NCBI GenBank assembly: GCA_963070105.1
Contig: OY718807.1
Location: forward strand, 4,623,001 to 4,687,000
Direction of reading: 5' to 3'
Source: Litomosoides sigmodontis
Taxonomy: Eukaryota > Nematoda > Chromadorea > Rhabditida > Onchocercidae
DNA: 64,000 bases
Below the pieces are notes generated by a model. That model saw only the letters and a program-made list of their open reading frames with translations. It made no database searches and was not told where the DNA came from. The position numbers and the translations under genes were made by a program. Below are positions 40,001 through 55,000 of this stretch, one piece after another; position 1 is the first letter of the stretch, and each line of letters starts with the position of its first letter.

Positions 40001-43000
40001 GATCACATTTCTTAGATCTTCGATAACATTATGCAAATTTCTGCAAATATTGCCTCTCGGAAAACCCGCATTGGAGTTTTTATTTTTAATATTTCACATT
40101 TAATTACAAAGGGTTTGGTTATAACTGCATAGCTCCTCTTCTGTAACGCTTTGTAAGCTTCTTCGCCTCACTTACTGCTAACGTAGCCTCACTCGTAGCA
40201 CATGGCTTTTGATATGTGTGGCCACTGCCATGCAGCCTTTGTTCAAAGTTATCGTCTTTCAGTCATAAAAGATTTATGTAAAATTTTAATAAATTTACAA
40301 AACTTACACAATCTCTTGCATCTTTTCAGCAATCTCAGTTGTTAAATGTTGCAATAAATTCTCCCTCTCACACAATCGAACCATTAATTCCGTCGCGTTT
40401 TGTCCCTTCATTAAATATTAATTACAGTATATTTCTGAATGCCAATAAGTCTCACTTAAATTAATTGTTTTAAATTAATCGCTTTTAACGAATAAATGAA
40501 CCAGAACGTTGACATAATATGAATTTCAACACCTAAGAAATGGACACCAAAGAGTGCGGTTCGTTTAACAGGCTTACTGTAATATGTAAACCCACTAGAA
40601 CTGTAAATAAAAATCAGCATAGAAATAATTGAATGTAAACGAATTGAAATATATTTACATATTTCCTTGAAGAAAAAGCAAAATATTCCCGAGCGATAAC
40701 AATAAGCCTATCGCTTCTTTTCAAGTAGGAACTAATCCAAAGCGAAACTTTTTAGCGCTTGAAGAAGTGTTTTGAAATGTTTGAACTGGTAAGGGGACAT
40801 ATTAACATGTGATAATTCAATTTCGTAAACTCTTCTCACTAATTAATTTTATTAAATTAATTACCTCATTGCTTGCAAAAGATGGAGCAGTTTGGCATTG
40901 ATGCTTCAAGTTATCAATTTGTTGCTCTAATGAATTGCTTTCCACTGCAATTGCGTTCTTTTCTTGAGTGATCGCATCAATTATCCGTTCCTTCTGCTCC
41001 AGCAACGCCGACATCTCTTCGTTCCTGAAATGTCTTTCCTAGACGTTCACGTCTCTCTCGGATCTCTCGTAACGAGTGGTTCAAGTCTCGGTGCTCGAAC
41101 AATGATAACATTATGCGTGACTGAGGAAGCAAAATGACACTGAAGATGGGAATGATAAAAGATACTTTCGTGTATTGCAGGAATGCCGACTGCTTACTGC
41201 ACCAAGCTTTTCAGTCAGCTTTTCATTCTTCATTAATTTAACGAACGTGTCGTTGTAGAAAAATGAAGCCAAACTTAACAACCAATTTAGTCTCTTCCTT
41301 AAATTACTCCAAAAAGTTCATTTAATTTTTATTCGATATGCTTAATGCTTTGATTAAACTAGCACTATCCCACATTTAAGTTCATCACAATAATCGTTAA
41401 ATAATTTTTTCTGATTCATCAACTATCAATAATTTAAACCGTCCAACATTTGTCAGTAACAGGAAAGTAATGCAATATTTCAGGTTTTTACTTAGGTATT
41501 ACTGCTATCTAGCAAGCAGAAACCTGAGGACCTCTTATTAAGTAAACAGTAGGTAAATGAATAATTGATAGTAAGGAAGATGTGAGAGCGTGAAAAGGAG
41601 AAGGAGGAAGGGATGCAGAGAAAAGCAGAATCATTTAAGGATTAGTAAAAGCAGGAAGATATCCACCCATCGTCCCATTTCTCTTATTAAATACCGGAAG
41701 AAATCAGAAATCAGTCAGCGCCGCGTGTCCTTTCTCTCCGACACATTACGTCAACGGTGATGTTCCGTATGACGTCATCATTCATGAAAAATGATGTCAC
41801 TTACGTTCACACAGGTTGCATCATTTTGCATAACAACACAATCTGAACAGATCAATTACAACTCGCTCAGCTGGAAAGAAATCGTTTCAAATTTGAAAAT
41901 AATTAATTGCAGGATGGATGCACTTTCCTTTGGAAGAACGCATATGAAATCAAACGGGGAAAACTTCAATTTCACTAAATGCTAAATGACTTAATATAAA
42001 TGGTAGTAGAGTCGGTAAATTTAATTAAAATATCTCTGATATAAAGTTATTCAGACATTAAATTTCACAACTTCGCAAATTAAATTAATACATCAAAAAA
42101 TATTACAATGTGAAAGGTTTTTTTTTTAAAAAAAAAGAAAAATGATGAAAAATTTTCTTTTTGAAATTGTAATTTTATGTAATGAATTACAGTTTGAATT
42201 CGAAACATCGCATAACCGACGAACGATCTATTAGCTTTATAGCATTCCATGTACGATTCACATTTATGCATTAGATATATGAAATGAAACATTTTTTTAA
42301 AACTAATTTACCAGCCTGATGTTCGGAACGATTACTGGGTACTATTAGAGGTCACTATAAATGCTAATGCAATATCAACGAGCAATACACACGTACCGTA
42401 ATAAGTCGATGAATGAATTATTCGATAACATTTGAATTTGAATTATTCTCTCATATGATTTAGTGTAAATTGATCAAACAAATTATGCCGTATTGTTACA
42501 TTCTTGTAGATCATTTTAATTAAAGTATTTTAATCAGTTCTTTAAAGGAATGAGAAAAGAAATTTATTGAACGGAAAATAAGTGACTCAATATTTTGGCT
42601 GAGAGACGCAGTAGGGAAGTGACTTGCCCGTTGCTAACACGTTTAGAGGACGTCAACAGAAAACAAGTACCACGCTTATGACCAGTCAAGCGCAACCTTA
42701 ACTAAAAGAGGCTTTTTTGCAGGGGAAACGCTTAATGGTATTTGTTTGATTTGTACGTAAATGGTCACTTGGCAAAATTGAGTTTACACAATGTCCGCAA
42801 CAACAAGAAATTCTTTCTTGTTGGATCGATCAAACTAAAATAAGCAAATATTAAAAAACTTAGAGCAATTATGGACCAATGATTACTGGACTTTGAATTA
42901 TCCGTTAGCGATTTTAGGACATTCCTATTTTGCTGAAAGAAAAAGATAGGATGAAAATTAGAGGACGAAGAATGAATTCCATCTCTAAATTCTCCATTGA

Positions 43001-46000
43001 TATTTTGTGCTTAAATTTGAACTTAAATTAGTGAAAAAAAAAAACTAAATTTGAAGCAATCAAGAAAGAGGAGAAACAAGAAAGCGCAGTAAAAAATTAA
43101 CAAGAAATTACAATTTTATGAACATTTCATATAACAAGTAAAGTAAAGTTGAAAAGATTAATTTCCTTCAATAAAGTCTAATTTAAAGCATTAACAACAA
43201 GCTTATTGCCACATAGACACTATGTTAATTTTTAAAATATTTTTTTTGAGTAATTAATGAGAGCATTGTTACCTAATAATGGCTTCCTTCAGGTTTCTTT
43301 CCAATTCACACTTCAATCCTACCAAATTTTCAACTTCAGCATTTCTATCACTCAATTGTTGCCGTATGTTCTCAACTTCTTGATGAAAGTTGCTACAAAA
43401 GGAATCAAAATTTAATTAATCGTTTTAATTTCATTTTACAGTCTTTATGTTAACGCATTTTAGAAAACTTTTTTATAAATCTTACTATTGGTTTCCATTC
43501 CTCTTAATTTCTTAAAAACATTGGAAAACAAAACCATTACAGTAATGTAACTCTTATTGATTAACAAATGCGCTTTTGCTATTTGCTGAAGGAACTTAAA
43601 ATTAAGTTGAAATTAGTTAGCAAAATTAATGATTGGATCAAAAGAGCTAGCTACTTGTGGACCTTTACAGTTAAGAATTTAGCATACATGAATTGTTCTG
43701 ATCGCAAAGATTGTGAGCGTGAAATATTCTCGGCTTCTTCTAAGGTTTCTGCAGTAATTGCTTTCCTGCAAAATTGCAATTTGAAATGAAAATTAAGTGA
43801 GCGAAGAGTGCGACGGTTAATTAAGGAAATTGATCGTCAAATGAAGGAACAGTTGACGGTCTCTTATTATCAATCAGCTCCGAGCACATACGGTACTTCC
43901 ACTTATCCATCCAAATATTTTCAGAAATAAAAAAAAACAAATCTTTTGCTCAATTTCTACTAAAGAAATATTTTGAATAAAAATAAAATTAGAAACTTTT
44001 AAAATTTGCTTGCAGTAAAGGAGAAGAAACTTTACATTTCGGTAACTTCAAATTGCTCTTCCACCGTATTTTCCGAAATTTCCTTTTCTAATTCAAGAAT
44101 TCTAAAAATTAATTCATCGATCACAGTATGTTGTTAGATTTTAGGATTTAGAAAATTCGCTGTGTAATGCGTGAATTTACGTGCGTCACACAACTCACAG
44201 GTGCTATCTTTTTTATTTGGTTCAAAAGAACAATTCAAACGTCATCATTTGCTTCACGGAAGTTCACGTATTCATCCAATATTTGGATTCATGAAAATTC
44301 ACGCATCTTTAGCTCATCAAAAATGTTGTTGCGAACATTTGCTATATACATTCTATCAGTAATTGAAATTTTCGAGAGAAAAATCTGAAATTAAAAGCGC
44401 AGAAAACAGATTCAAATTTAATCTAAAAGGGCGTCAATGTTGACCAGCAGATGCGGAATTGTAGCAAAAGTTAACTATTTAAAATTAAACGAACTTATTG
44501 TAGGAATCAGTGATGTATTCATTTCGTTCTTCTAATAACTTTTCAGCTGTGCTGCGTTCCGCCATAAGCGTATCGATGATTTTCTGATAATTCAATTCTT
44601 TGCATAAATTTTCCAACAAGCAGTTTATTGACCTGCCAAATGATAAGAAGTACTGTGGAGTTGAAATGAATATAATTGAATAGTGCTGAAATATTCCTCT
44701 CCCGAATGATTCGTCGAATCACTTCGGCGGAAACTTCTTACAATCCTATTTCACAAAAGTTCCAAAATTCTTTGAATCAAAGAAAGAAGACGCCGGGAAG
44801 TGTTCACTACTGCCCAGTACTTCTCATTCACTAAAAAAAGCTTCTGGAAGTGGTATTGCTTATCGTTCTGTTAATTAATTATCGGCAAATTTAACTTAAC
44901 AGTACCTGAGTTCTTCATCAATATTTTCAGAATGAATCAATGCTAAAACATGTTTACTTTTTTCCCAAAATTTCCAACAGGTTTCCTGAAATCAGTGCTA
45001 ATTTAAACTTTGTTAATTACATAAATGGATAAAAATGGTCTAATTTTTTACCTCTCCTCCCTCACCCGCTGCATTCATTAACAAATTTTGAATTTCATCT
45101 TGCAAACGCTTCACGTCTTCCTCTAATTGTGCATTTCTAGAAGAAATTTAGGAAATAATAATTTGCACAGATTTTAGTCAGTCATTGCTGCTACACTTTT
45201 GAATTGAGAATTACTGATTGAAGCTAAATTACCTTGTCAGGTAATGTCGGTATTATAAAATGTGCTGAACTGTTTCAGTGTGAAATGTCCAGTGTTTTAT
45301 TGTAATTATTTCATTTAACAATTGCATGCATTAACTATGATATTACCCGACAAGGCAATTTAGCATCAACCTTCTCCATTAATAATATTCTATTTAAATT
45401 AAATACAACTTATAATGCTTCATTTAAATATTTCACTGATTTACGTGGCTGAGATTAGATGACTGTCCAATTTAAAGCTTTTACTTGATGAAGAAAAAAT
45501 TTCCATGCAAGAGGAAGCAAAACAAACTTTTCATTTAATGCTTCATTTTCCACACGTAAAATTTCAAGTGCTCTTTTACCTGCTTCTTTCACGTTTGCTA
45601 ATTCTTCCTCTAAAGCAGTTATGCTGAAAAAACGATCGATTATGCTTCGATTGAGAAAAAAATTAAGTTCGTAAATTGAGGAAAAAGAATTGTGAAATAA
45701 TTTTCAAAAAACAAAATGATGAAAAGTAATAATTAGCATAGGTGAGGGTCACTCGTGGAAGGTTATTTCTCAAAGAGATGGAAAAGATCAAACGATGCAT
45801 TTACCGGTCGTTAGCACTGTGAAGCCATCCACGATGCTCTTCAAGTTGCCACTCCTTGTCATTTCTCTCTTTCAGCAAATTTTCATTTGCCGCCTTACTT
45901 TGATGCAATTCGTTGTTTAAATTTTCGATTACTTTCCATAATTCTCTTGAATAATTTTGAGTGAGTTAAAAACGATTTCAATAAAATTTCGGCATTTACA

Positions 46001-49000
46001 AAGGATTAAACATCACTTCAAAATATTTGTAAGCTGTTTGACAATGTCTGCTTGAAATATTTACAGAATCAAATTTAACACGCAAATTTTTTACTATCAA
46101 ACGAATTAATGTTTACTTGGAATTGACAAATTCTGAAGCTTCCATTTGTATTTTTGTGAGGTATTCTTGAATGCTTGCAAGAAGAGAACTTAATTGCAAG
46201 TATTTTGCAGAAAGCTAAAATGAAATTAATTTTTAAAGTACTCGTAGGCCTAATTAGAAATTAAATTTTCATCCAAATTTCTCTGCAAAAAATAATGACA
46301 ACAGGCTAATTAAAAATTATTCAAAAAAGGTAAGCCTTTTTGAATTCTTCGTCCAAATTTCCCGATCCTTCAGTTTCTCGCAAAATGTGCACCGTCGTTT
46401 TTGTGTCTTTCGATAGAGTTCCCAACAGAACTTCTGTTTTTGTCAAAATTTCTTTTAATTTCTTATTTCTAAAAAATGAAAACAACTTAAATATTATCAC
46501 AAAATAATTAATTTTAATTAATTTGGACAAAAATGTTGTAGAATTCTTTGTTAAAAACGAAAATTTAAGTGTAATACAACTATATTTAAGAAGCAAATAA
46601 GTTTTTTTTTTTTAAAAAAAAAAAAAATTTAGCAGATATTTCAGAAACATTACGAACGTGTGATGTGTTACGGTAAAAAGGAAAAGAATCGCTGAGCAAC
46701 AGCGTAATAAGATGATTGCAGTTGCAGTGTAACGAATGTAAAATGAGGAGGAGAAAGAGTGTAAATGGATTAATTGGCGACTGAATCCATGTGGCACGAC
46801 GTTACGTGAAAAGAAAGAAAAACGAACTTTTCACGCAACATAAACGTTTCATTCCTTAAATTCGAAACTATATCAGTATGTTTCACTTTCACACGTGTCA
46901 ATTCTTCGTCGAGCAGAGAGATTCTACAATGAAGCATAAAAAGTGCGTCATTTCCTTTGTACGATTTAAAGGAACAAATGAACTGAGAGATGGCGAAGGC
47001 GCAAAGTGGCAGATTCAAAATTTATTCTTAAATGACAGTTTGCAATAATATTTCCGTTGATTTTGAATGAGTTAATTTGCATCTATCTGATTTCACTTGT
47101 TAAATTGCAAGGATAAAATATACGTTTTCAAACGAAACTTTTCCTTTTGGCTGTTATTTGCAGTATTTGCAGCTAAGTTTTAAATGTTAGCACTGACGCT
47201 TAAACAGTAAGCACACCGCTCATTTGCATCCTTCAAACGCTGTCGTTCCTCAACAAGAAACCACTCAACGTCAGATCGCTTCTTCTCAGTGAGCACGAGA
47301 TTGGCATCCTTCTCATCCAAATCTTTTCGCAATTTTGCCATTTCCATTTCACGTTCACTTGAATTGTTAAATGTGAATTAGAAATCGTGGGCGAAGTGAA
47401 AATTCAACTGCCACTACATTTCCTATTTCATTAAATTTAATTGAAATGTCTGGGAATAAAATGTTTGGATACGATCACAGCAACAACAACATACTACTAC
47501 TTGTAAGTAAAAAAAAATGCAATCGGAAAATTTCGAAATCTTTGACTTCAGTATGTCCGTGAGTTTTTCAAGCGACTGTGAAATTTTTTCACTTGTTTGA
47601 ATTTTCGACTGCATTTGAAGCAATTGCAAGTTAACTCTAGCGTATTTGGCACTTACTTAATGTCAGCATTTCGATTTCCAATTTCTTGCCTTAATTGCTC
47701 GATGTAATCGTTTCTCTTGCACAATTGGTCCTCCAATTCTCGTAATCTAGTTAAAATAATCTATATTAAATTACTTAATTTCAAACTGGAATTATTAAGG
47801 AAGCCTGCCTGAAAAGTTTGTTTTAGAAAATGTCATTCGAAAATAAGAAAATTTAGGTAGGAAAACGCAAGAGAAATTAAGACATATTATATTTGTAATT
47901 AATGCTTTCCCTGATAGGTCATTTTCAGTGAAATTAGCCTTTCTTTGAGCGAAAGAAAAAGTCACACGTACGATTTGATGTAATCACTAAAATATGTAAA
48001 AATTTAAATTAAAATAAAAATACACAAATACGAACGATAAAGGAACGAACAGTTCAATAAGAGGAGCATTGGCGAGATATCAACATTTTGTAACGAAGAA
48101 GATAAACAACGAGAATATTTAAATTCCACTGCAACCGTACCTATCAGTCCTATCAGCTAACTTCTTATCTTATCACAACTGCCACACTAGAAGGTTCCTT
48201 TACAACTTTGTCTTGCAAATTGTAAAAACATTTTGCAGGAACTCGCAATGGAAGTGGGAATTGCAGTGTAAGAGCCCACTGATAGTGTTGTCACATCAAT
48301 GCATCGATGATAAGTCCGCAATTTTACGCTCTCTGACGACGTACGAGTGAGTTCTGAGCCGTAAGTATATGAATTATGTGAGAATTAATAGCTATAGCGA
48401 GGGATATGCTAGCGAAGAACCGAATGAATTCAATTCAATTCAATTAAATTGGAAGGAAATAGAATTCAGTTGGGAGTGAGGCGCTGCTACCTGTCGTTAG
48501 ATTCACGGAGCCATTGGCGATGTTCGCCCAGAATCCACTCGGCATCATTCCATTGCTTTGTTAGTGTTTTAATGCATTCATTTTTGCCGTTTAATTCATT
48601 CTGCAGCGAAACGACCGCAGAGCTAAGCTCACTGAAGGCAAAGGAAGAAAGCACATTGATCATCTGTGTATAACTTTAATTGGAAATTATATTCGAAATC
48701 ACCTAACACAATCTATTCCCAGTCTTTTGCATATTTTCAATGATTTGCAAAATTTTTTTTTTCACACAACCGATGCAAAAAAAGGGCAAAAATGTTATTG
48801 GAAATGAAAATATTAGAATAATTTACTTGAATTTGTGTTGGCTTGGTGCTTCAGCGAGTGCCTTCTCGGTGGTCTGAAGTTTTTCACGTAAACTTGCATG
48901 TTCCTCCTGTAGAAAAAGGATGAGTAGAATTGAAGTCAGTGGTCATTGAGAAGGAGTCATCAAATATTTTACTATTTTAATAGCAATTGAAATTTTCAAA

Positions 49001-52000
49001 ATTCTCAGCCCACTGACTTAGACCGTATTTTCAAGCTTACATCGAAAAAGAATGAAAATGGGAAGGCTAATTGGAAGATTGGAATAAAATGAAAAACGTT
49101 CCTCCTTACGCTTCTTCAACTCTTCAATAAAGCTACTCTTTTCAATCAGAGCAGTTTGCAGCTCGTTGATCCTGAAAATTTCATTCGATTTTGCATTTCT
49201 CTACTCGAATAATTGCTTTCTTTTCGAAATGACTTTTTTAATTTCATTTTTTCATCATTGTAAGATTCTTAATTAAATTTTTAATTATCAAATCAAAATG
49301 AATCAGCTAATTAAATTGATGGCAGAATGTGGCGAAAAAAGAATTGAAGAGCTCTTTCGTATAATCACAGTTATCAGTGCTAAATGTTTGAACCGTTCCA
49401 GTAATGAAGCAAATAAATTTATCAAATATTAGGTCGGTGAAATTCCACTCTTTTAATATTTAAATTGCTAAAATCATCGATTACTTGTGTGTGCTTTGAA
49501 TTCAGCAAAAATTGCGTCAATTAACTCAAAAATTTGATAATAAATCAATGAATTCGAGTAATTTGGGCTAAAATTCATGAATGCTGTCTTTTTCGGTGGT
49601 AAGCGATAATGAACCTGTTATCGGCATCCTTTAGTAACCGCTGCTTTTCGTCAAAATTCCATTCGGCATCCTTCTTCTGTTTCGTTATGCAATTGATTTG
49701 CTCGTTCTTATCGTCGACCTCTTTCTGCAAGCCTTCGATAGCTTCCATTGACTCGCTGAATTGCAACTGATAAGCAAACAAAAGATAAAAGTTAAGACGA
49801 AGGGGATTGAATTTAGAAAAAAGAACGTCAAATACCTCAAAAAATTTCACTATCTTGCGCAGCAACAAACAGAATATTCTAGAATTAACTAAATTTAAAT
49901 CCTTTTAAATGATCTTAAATTGCGATGAAGTGCGAAACAGTTTGAAAAGTGTGATAATTTTTCCGCGAATACCTAACATTGCCGCGTAGTGTTTCAATCT
50001 CTCGTCGTAAGCTAGCATTTTCATCACCAATTACTTGAAGTTTACTTTCAAGTTCATCAATTCTAAAATATTGATTAAAGTTACTGCGACATAAATTTGA
50101 AGGTAAATACTTGAAATTTGTTCCTTCTTCTTCCTTCCATCATCATCTCCTTACATATCACTGAAAATGGCTGCTTGAAAATGTTTTGAATTTCAAACTT
50201 TCAACTATCCTATACAAAGATATGAAATTCAATGATTGAAGAGCTAGAATTGAAAGTAAATTAAAAAAATTCTAGCTCATTGTTAGCATCTGCAAGCCAT
50301 TGACGATGTTCACCCAAACTCCATTCCGTGTCATTCTTCATTTGCTCGTTTTTTACGGCATTCCGATTTGCTGCGTCTAATTCACGCAACAATTCCTCTA
50401 TTTTCCATCTGTGTGAATTAAAATTTTAATTTTAATTCAATGACTTAAATCAAATTTCAGTTACAGTTTGTTCAAAATCAATCGTGTTTGATTTAAAGAA
50501 ATAATATCACAATTTCATAAATTCTTTGAAGTAGCAAGAAGTAAGCAATTGATTTCGAAGTGTTTAGTAAAATAAGATGCGACTTAATACTAACTTAAGT
50601 TCGTTCTGCTTGCCATTAAAGTCTTCTTCCAGTTGCACAATCTGTTGATCGTTCCGCAGCATTTCCTTCTTCAATTCTTCCACGTCGTGCTTGAAAATTT
50701 ATTTTTAGGAAATTTTTCCTCATTTGAGTTTCTATTGAATAAATAAAATTATTGAAATGGTACTTCCAGTTGTTGAATTTCATGAAGTTCCATTACATCC
50801 TTTGCAGTTGCAACACGTTGTGTGGCCTTTTCCATTCCTTTCATTCTATAGAAACATACAAATTAATTTACAATCCCAAATTAAACGGAAATGATTGATT
50901 GGTCGATTGTTGAAATCGACGCTTCAACATTCTTTCGCCATCATTTCCGTACTTTCTTAATCAATTTGATTCAATAATTTATTCTCATTTCAAGTAGACT
51001 TAATTATGTGATTTCAATTAATTTACATTAAACGGACTATTAATTTCATTGCAACTGACCGCTCCTTTAGATTTTGCAACCACTGCTTGTGTTCCGCAAT
51101 CGTCCAACTAGCGCAATTTCTCTGTTCAATTGAATCATTGAAATGATCGTTGTCGAAGTCAGAAATATTCTCAGCCAAATCTTTCACTGATCTTTTAAGT
51201 ACATTACAAGTGAATCTTTTCAAGAGGAATGAACTCCTTCATATTTGACCAATTTTAAGAGGGAAAAATTCAACAGACTAATTAAATTTGAATTATCAAG
51301 TTGAAAAGGAATGAATAGGGTTTTTTTTGCAATGTTAATTACGGAAAATCTTTTCGCAGTGGTTAAATTCTTCCTTTGCTAAACTTTGCCGAAATTAAAA
51401 TTATCACAAATTTTCACTAATTTCAGTAGTTATCATATCTAGAAATACTTTAAAAAACTTTTCCCCAGAGATAATTCTTATTTTATAAATTCGGTTAAAT
51501 TTAAAGAAAAAAACAAATTTCCACTAACTTATACTTGAAGTCCTCGCTGTTTAATTCAGCTTCCATCAACGGCTGCTGCTTTCCGTTCAAATGAAGTTCC
51601 AATTCGTCGAGCTTTGCGTGTAACTGTCAATTGGAAAGAAATACATTAACTTTAATTAATGGTGTAAAATTAATGAAATTAACTAATTGCATAAAGTAAA
51701 GAGAAAAGTTTCGGATCGTACAAAATTTTACCTGTCGGAATGCACCGTTTCGTATTTCCTTTAAATCGTCTAATTCTTTAATTATAACTGCAATCAAGCG
51801 ATCTTGTTCACTTTCCTTATCCTGCATATCTCTCATCCTTAAATTTCGATTTTAACAATAATTCGAATATTTCATTGGGTTAATGTGCCTTCACATAATT
51901 TCCATTTAGAAATTCAATTATTAAAATATGAATTAGGCTTGAATAAGCTGTTCATTGCACATTAAAAAAATAACAAAAGAATAAACAGCATTAAAGCTTC

Positions 52001-55000
52001 TAAATCTTAGATTTAATTAATCAATGAAATTAATTATGTCAGTAACTACTTTTATTTGAATAATACACATTTAATGCATTCAGCTGAGCTGAAAGTACAT
52101 TTGACCGATTGTGAGAAATTTTGTTAATAAAAGAATTACACTTCGCCATTGCTTGCAGTCAAACGAACGCTTAAATTAAATTGATCAACTAGCTCGGAGG
52201 TTGCAGAACTTCGAGTGGCTTGTCCCAAATGTAAATTTTGCTAGCTTTACTATGAATTAGGAATAGAAAATGAGACCTATTTTCGGCATCATTTAGCCGA
52301 GCCTCGCATTTGCTGATGGCAACTTTCGTTTCGTCGTTCTCCTTCTTCAACTCCTCACACTCACGTCTTTTTTCCTCCAACATTTGCTGCATCTCTTCCA
52401 TTTCGCTTAATTTGAAAATAATTATCGAATTTGATAAAATTACCTGTCGCAGGTTGAGATGCGACTAAATTCGCCCAATCTGCTAGTAGTGTGAAGTGCT
52501 AAAAGTTCCGTTCGAGAACGCTCTTACGCGTTTCAACCGTCAAATCTGCTTGAATAACGTACTTATTACAATCGCTGGTTGTGAGCGCAGTTCCAGCCTG
52601 TTTGAGCATTTCTTCGAATTCACAAGCTTTTCGCCATCCTTCTAATTTCTCATTTTCCAAAACGTCAATTCTGAACTCACATTTTAAAGCATCTAAATTT
52701 CAACCAAAGCTTGCGGCACATTAAAACAACTTCAGAGTTATGCACTTTTCCCTCATCTCCTTCTCTCACTGCTGGAACTTTCACTCACTTTAAATCATCA
52801 CCAACCTAAATTTATTAATTTTAAAAAGTAGCCATCACCTCGCGTTAGCGTCTTGTAGCCAACGTTGATGTTCGCCAAGGTACCATTGTGCATCATTTTT
52901 GGCCTTTTCTAGCTGTCCGATATAATCATTCTTCCCATCAATTTCTTTTCGTAAATCGTTAATTACAGAATTCAAATTACTAAAACATTTACTAATCAAT
53001 TTACTTTCAATTCGAATTTCCTATTTCATTTTGATGTGAATCTTTAAAACTCACTCATTGCTTTGATTAGAGTCAATAAGACGTTGTTCTAAGTCACTCA
53101 GTCTATCTGTTACGTCGGCAATCTCGTAATCCTTCTCTTTGCACACATTTTCCAGATGATTTGCCCTAAATAGATTTTGCAAAAAATTTAAAAAATTTCT
53201 GAATACAATGATAAAGTTACAACACAGAAGTGACCACAAGGCAACGCGCAAAAAAGCAATGTTTTATTTGCAAAAACACATGCAAAGTTCATAGTATCTG
53301 AGAGCTGTCATATTTGAGTTGATAATTTTTATTTTTAAAAAGAAGCGAATTCTTCGCCTGTAACTACTGGACAAAATAGCGGTCAACCTTTTGTTTGTGT
53401 CCTTTAACCATTGCTTGTATTCGCTAAGGCTCCGCTCCAAATCTTTGATCTGTTTGCTCATTTCATCAATTTCACAATTTTTCTCAGCCACTCCCCCCTC
53501 ACTTGACCACTGCTCTAGACTATCGTATTCCTCAAAAATAATTAATTTTTCACCAAATCAACTCATTATTGCTTTTTATAACTTCGAGCTTCAAGATTTC
53601 GGTTTAAAATTGCTAAATTTTCAATTTAAGCAACATTTTTGGATCTCAAAAGTTTTCGAAAGAAATTGTTCAACATTTCAAATTGTTTTTATAATTAAAA
53701 ACAAAAAGCGAATTTTAGTACGATTTCAGGCAGGTGACCAAGTGAAAGATTTTCGAATTCTGTGTTTAATTCCGCGTTGAGGTTTGCCAATAATTGTGCC
53801 TTATCAGTTACTTCAGCCGACATTATCTCCAAATCCTTAACCCTAAAATTATTCAAAATCTGTTGTAACTATTTTTAATTAAATTTAATATTGCACTTGC
53901 CTTGTCAACTAATTAATTAGGTCATAAATGTGAACTGCTTAATTTCTTTGTACCCATTTAAATCTGTCCTCTTTGAAATTCTAAATTAAGGTCAAAAGAA
54001 TAAAAAAAAGGTTTACCTTCAGTAGCATTAAAAACACTCCTATGCTAAATTCCAGTATAATTAATTCTTTTTCTCCCTCTTTCGATCGTCTAATGCTCAC
54101 CTCTCTTAAGTGTCTTTGCACTTTACTAAAGCATTTAAATTTATTAACATTCTTAAATTTTTTTTATAAATGCTCAAAAAGATAACGAACTCATCCGTTT
54201 GACCCTTCAATTTCTGGGGTACCGCCTTTACTTCCGTTCTTTTCTCCTGAAATGAAATTGTGGACTTTTCCGGCACGAACTGTTCTATAATTTTGGATTA
54301 TTTAAATTATTTGTAGTGGATAATAATTCTTTCAATTTCCGTCACAAATAAAATAAAAAATGTAACGGAATTAAAAAAAGGATATTTTAATTTCAAGAAA
54401 TAACGTACATGACGTCCTGAGTGATCACTGTACGTTGGTGGATGCATTTGTAAATTACTGGAATTAATTTCAAATTTACAACTGTTAGCTAAGCATATTC
54501 AGTTTCCTCATCGCTGTCACTCTATCACTTTCCTTTCAATTAAAATTTCATGCCTTTTGTGGAAATGAGCTTTTCCTCAAATGAAGAAATTGCATTGTTC
54601 GGAATTTCTTTCTTTCAAACCACCGGTCAAGCACAAATTGAAATTGCCTCCATTTTCTGGCCAATTCAATCACTTTTACTCAAATTTAATTTGCAATGGT
54701 TTGAAACGTAAAATTAATAAAAATAATCGCTAATACTAACCTTTGCTTCAGGATATCACCTTGCGCCTGAAGCTTCTGGCTTTCAGTTGATGTTTTTGAG
54801 CAGTCTCCGATGATAAGCTGTATTGTTCAAGGCAAATTAGGAACGTATTTTATATTAAATATATATTCAATTCTAGGACTTTGTTAAAACTAATACTTCT
54901 GCTCTAAAATGTAATTAAAATTAAAAAATTTCAGTAAATTACGAAAACTAACCGATCCATTGCTTCGTTCCTCTTCATCATTTTGAACGTCACATTCACC

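Larger units (their letters stand above)
37490..53520 (-). repeat. Exon-borne repeated module, consensus EWxLxEHRQWLxDAN
   Basis: Copies lie near 53.39 (LERSLSEYKQWLKDTNKR), 52.84 (NDAQWYLGEHQRWLQDANAR), 51.05 (CASWTIAEHKQWLQNLKER), 50.28 (NDTEWSLGEHRQWLADANNE), 49.61 (KDAEWNFDEKQRLLKDADNR), 48.49 (NDAEWILGEHRQWLRESNDR), 47.22 (SDVEWFLVEERQRLKDANE), 45.81 (NDKEWQLEEHRGWLHSANDR), 39.90 (EKEWNLGEHRQWLTDANTK) and 37.5 kb (SKVEWRLGEVTQYWNDAKW). Most occupy the 3' end of a 130-160 nt exon, so the module and its exon probably duplicated together. Two copies are degenerate. Confidence 0.85.
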
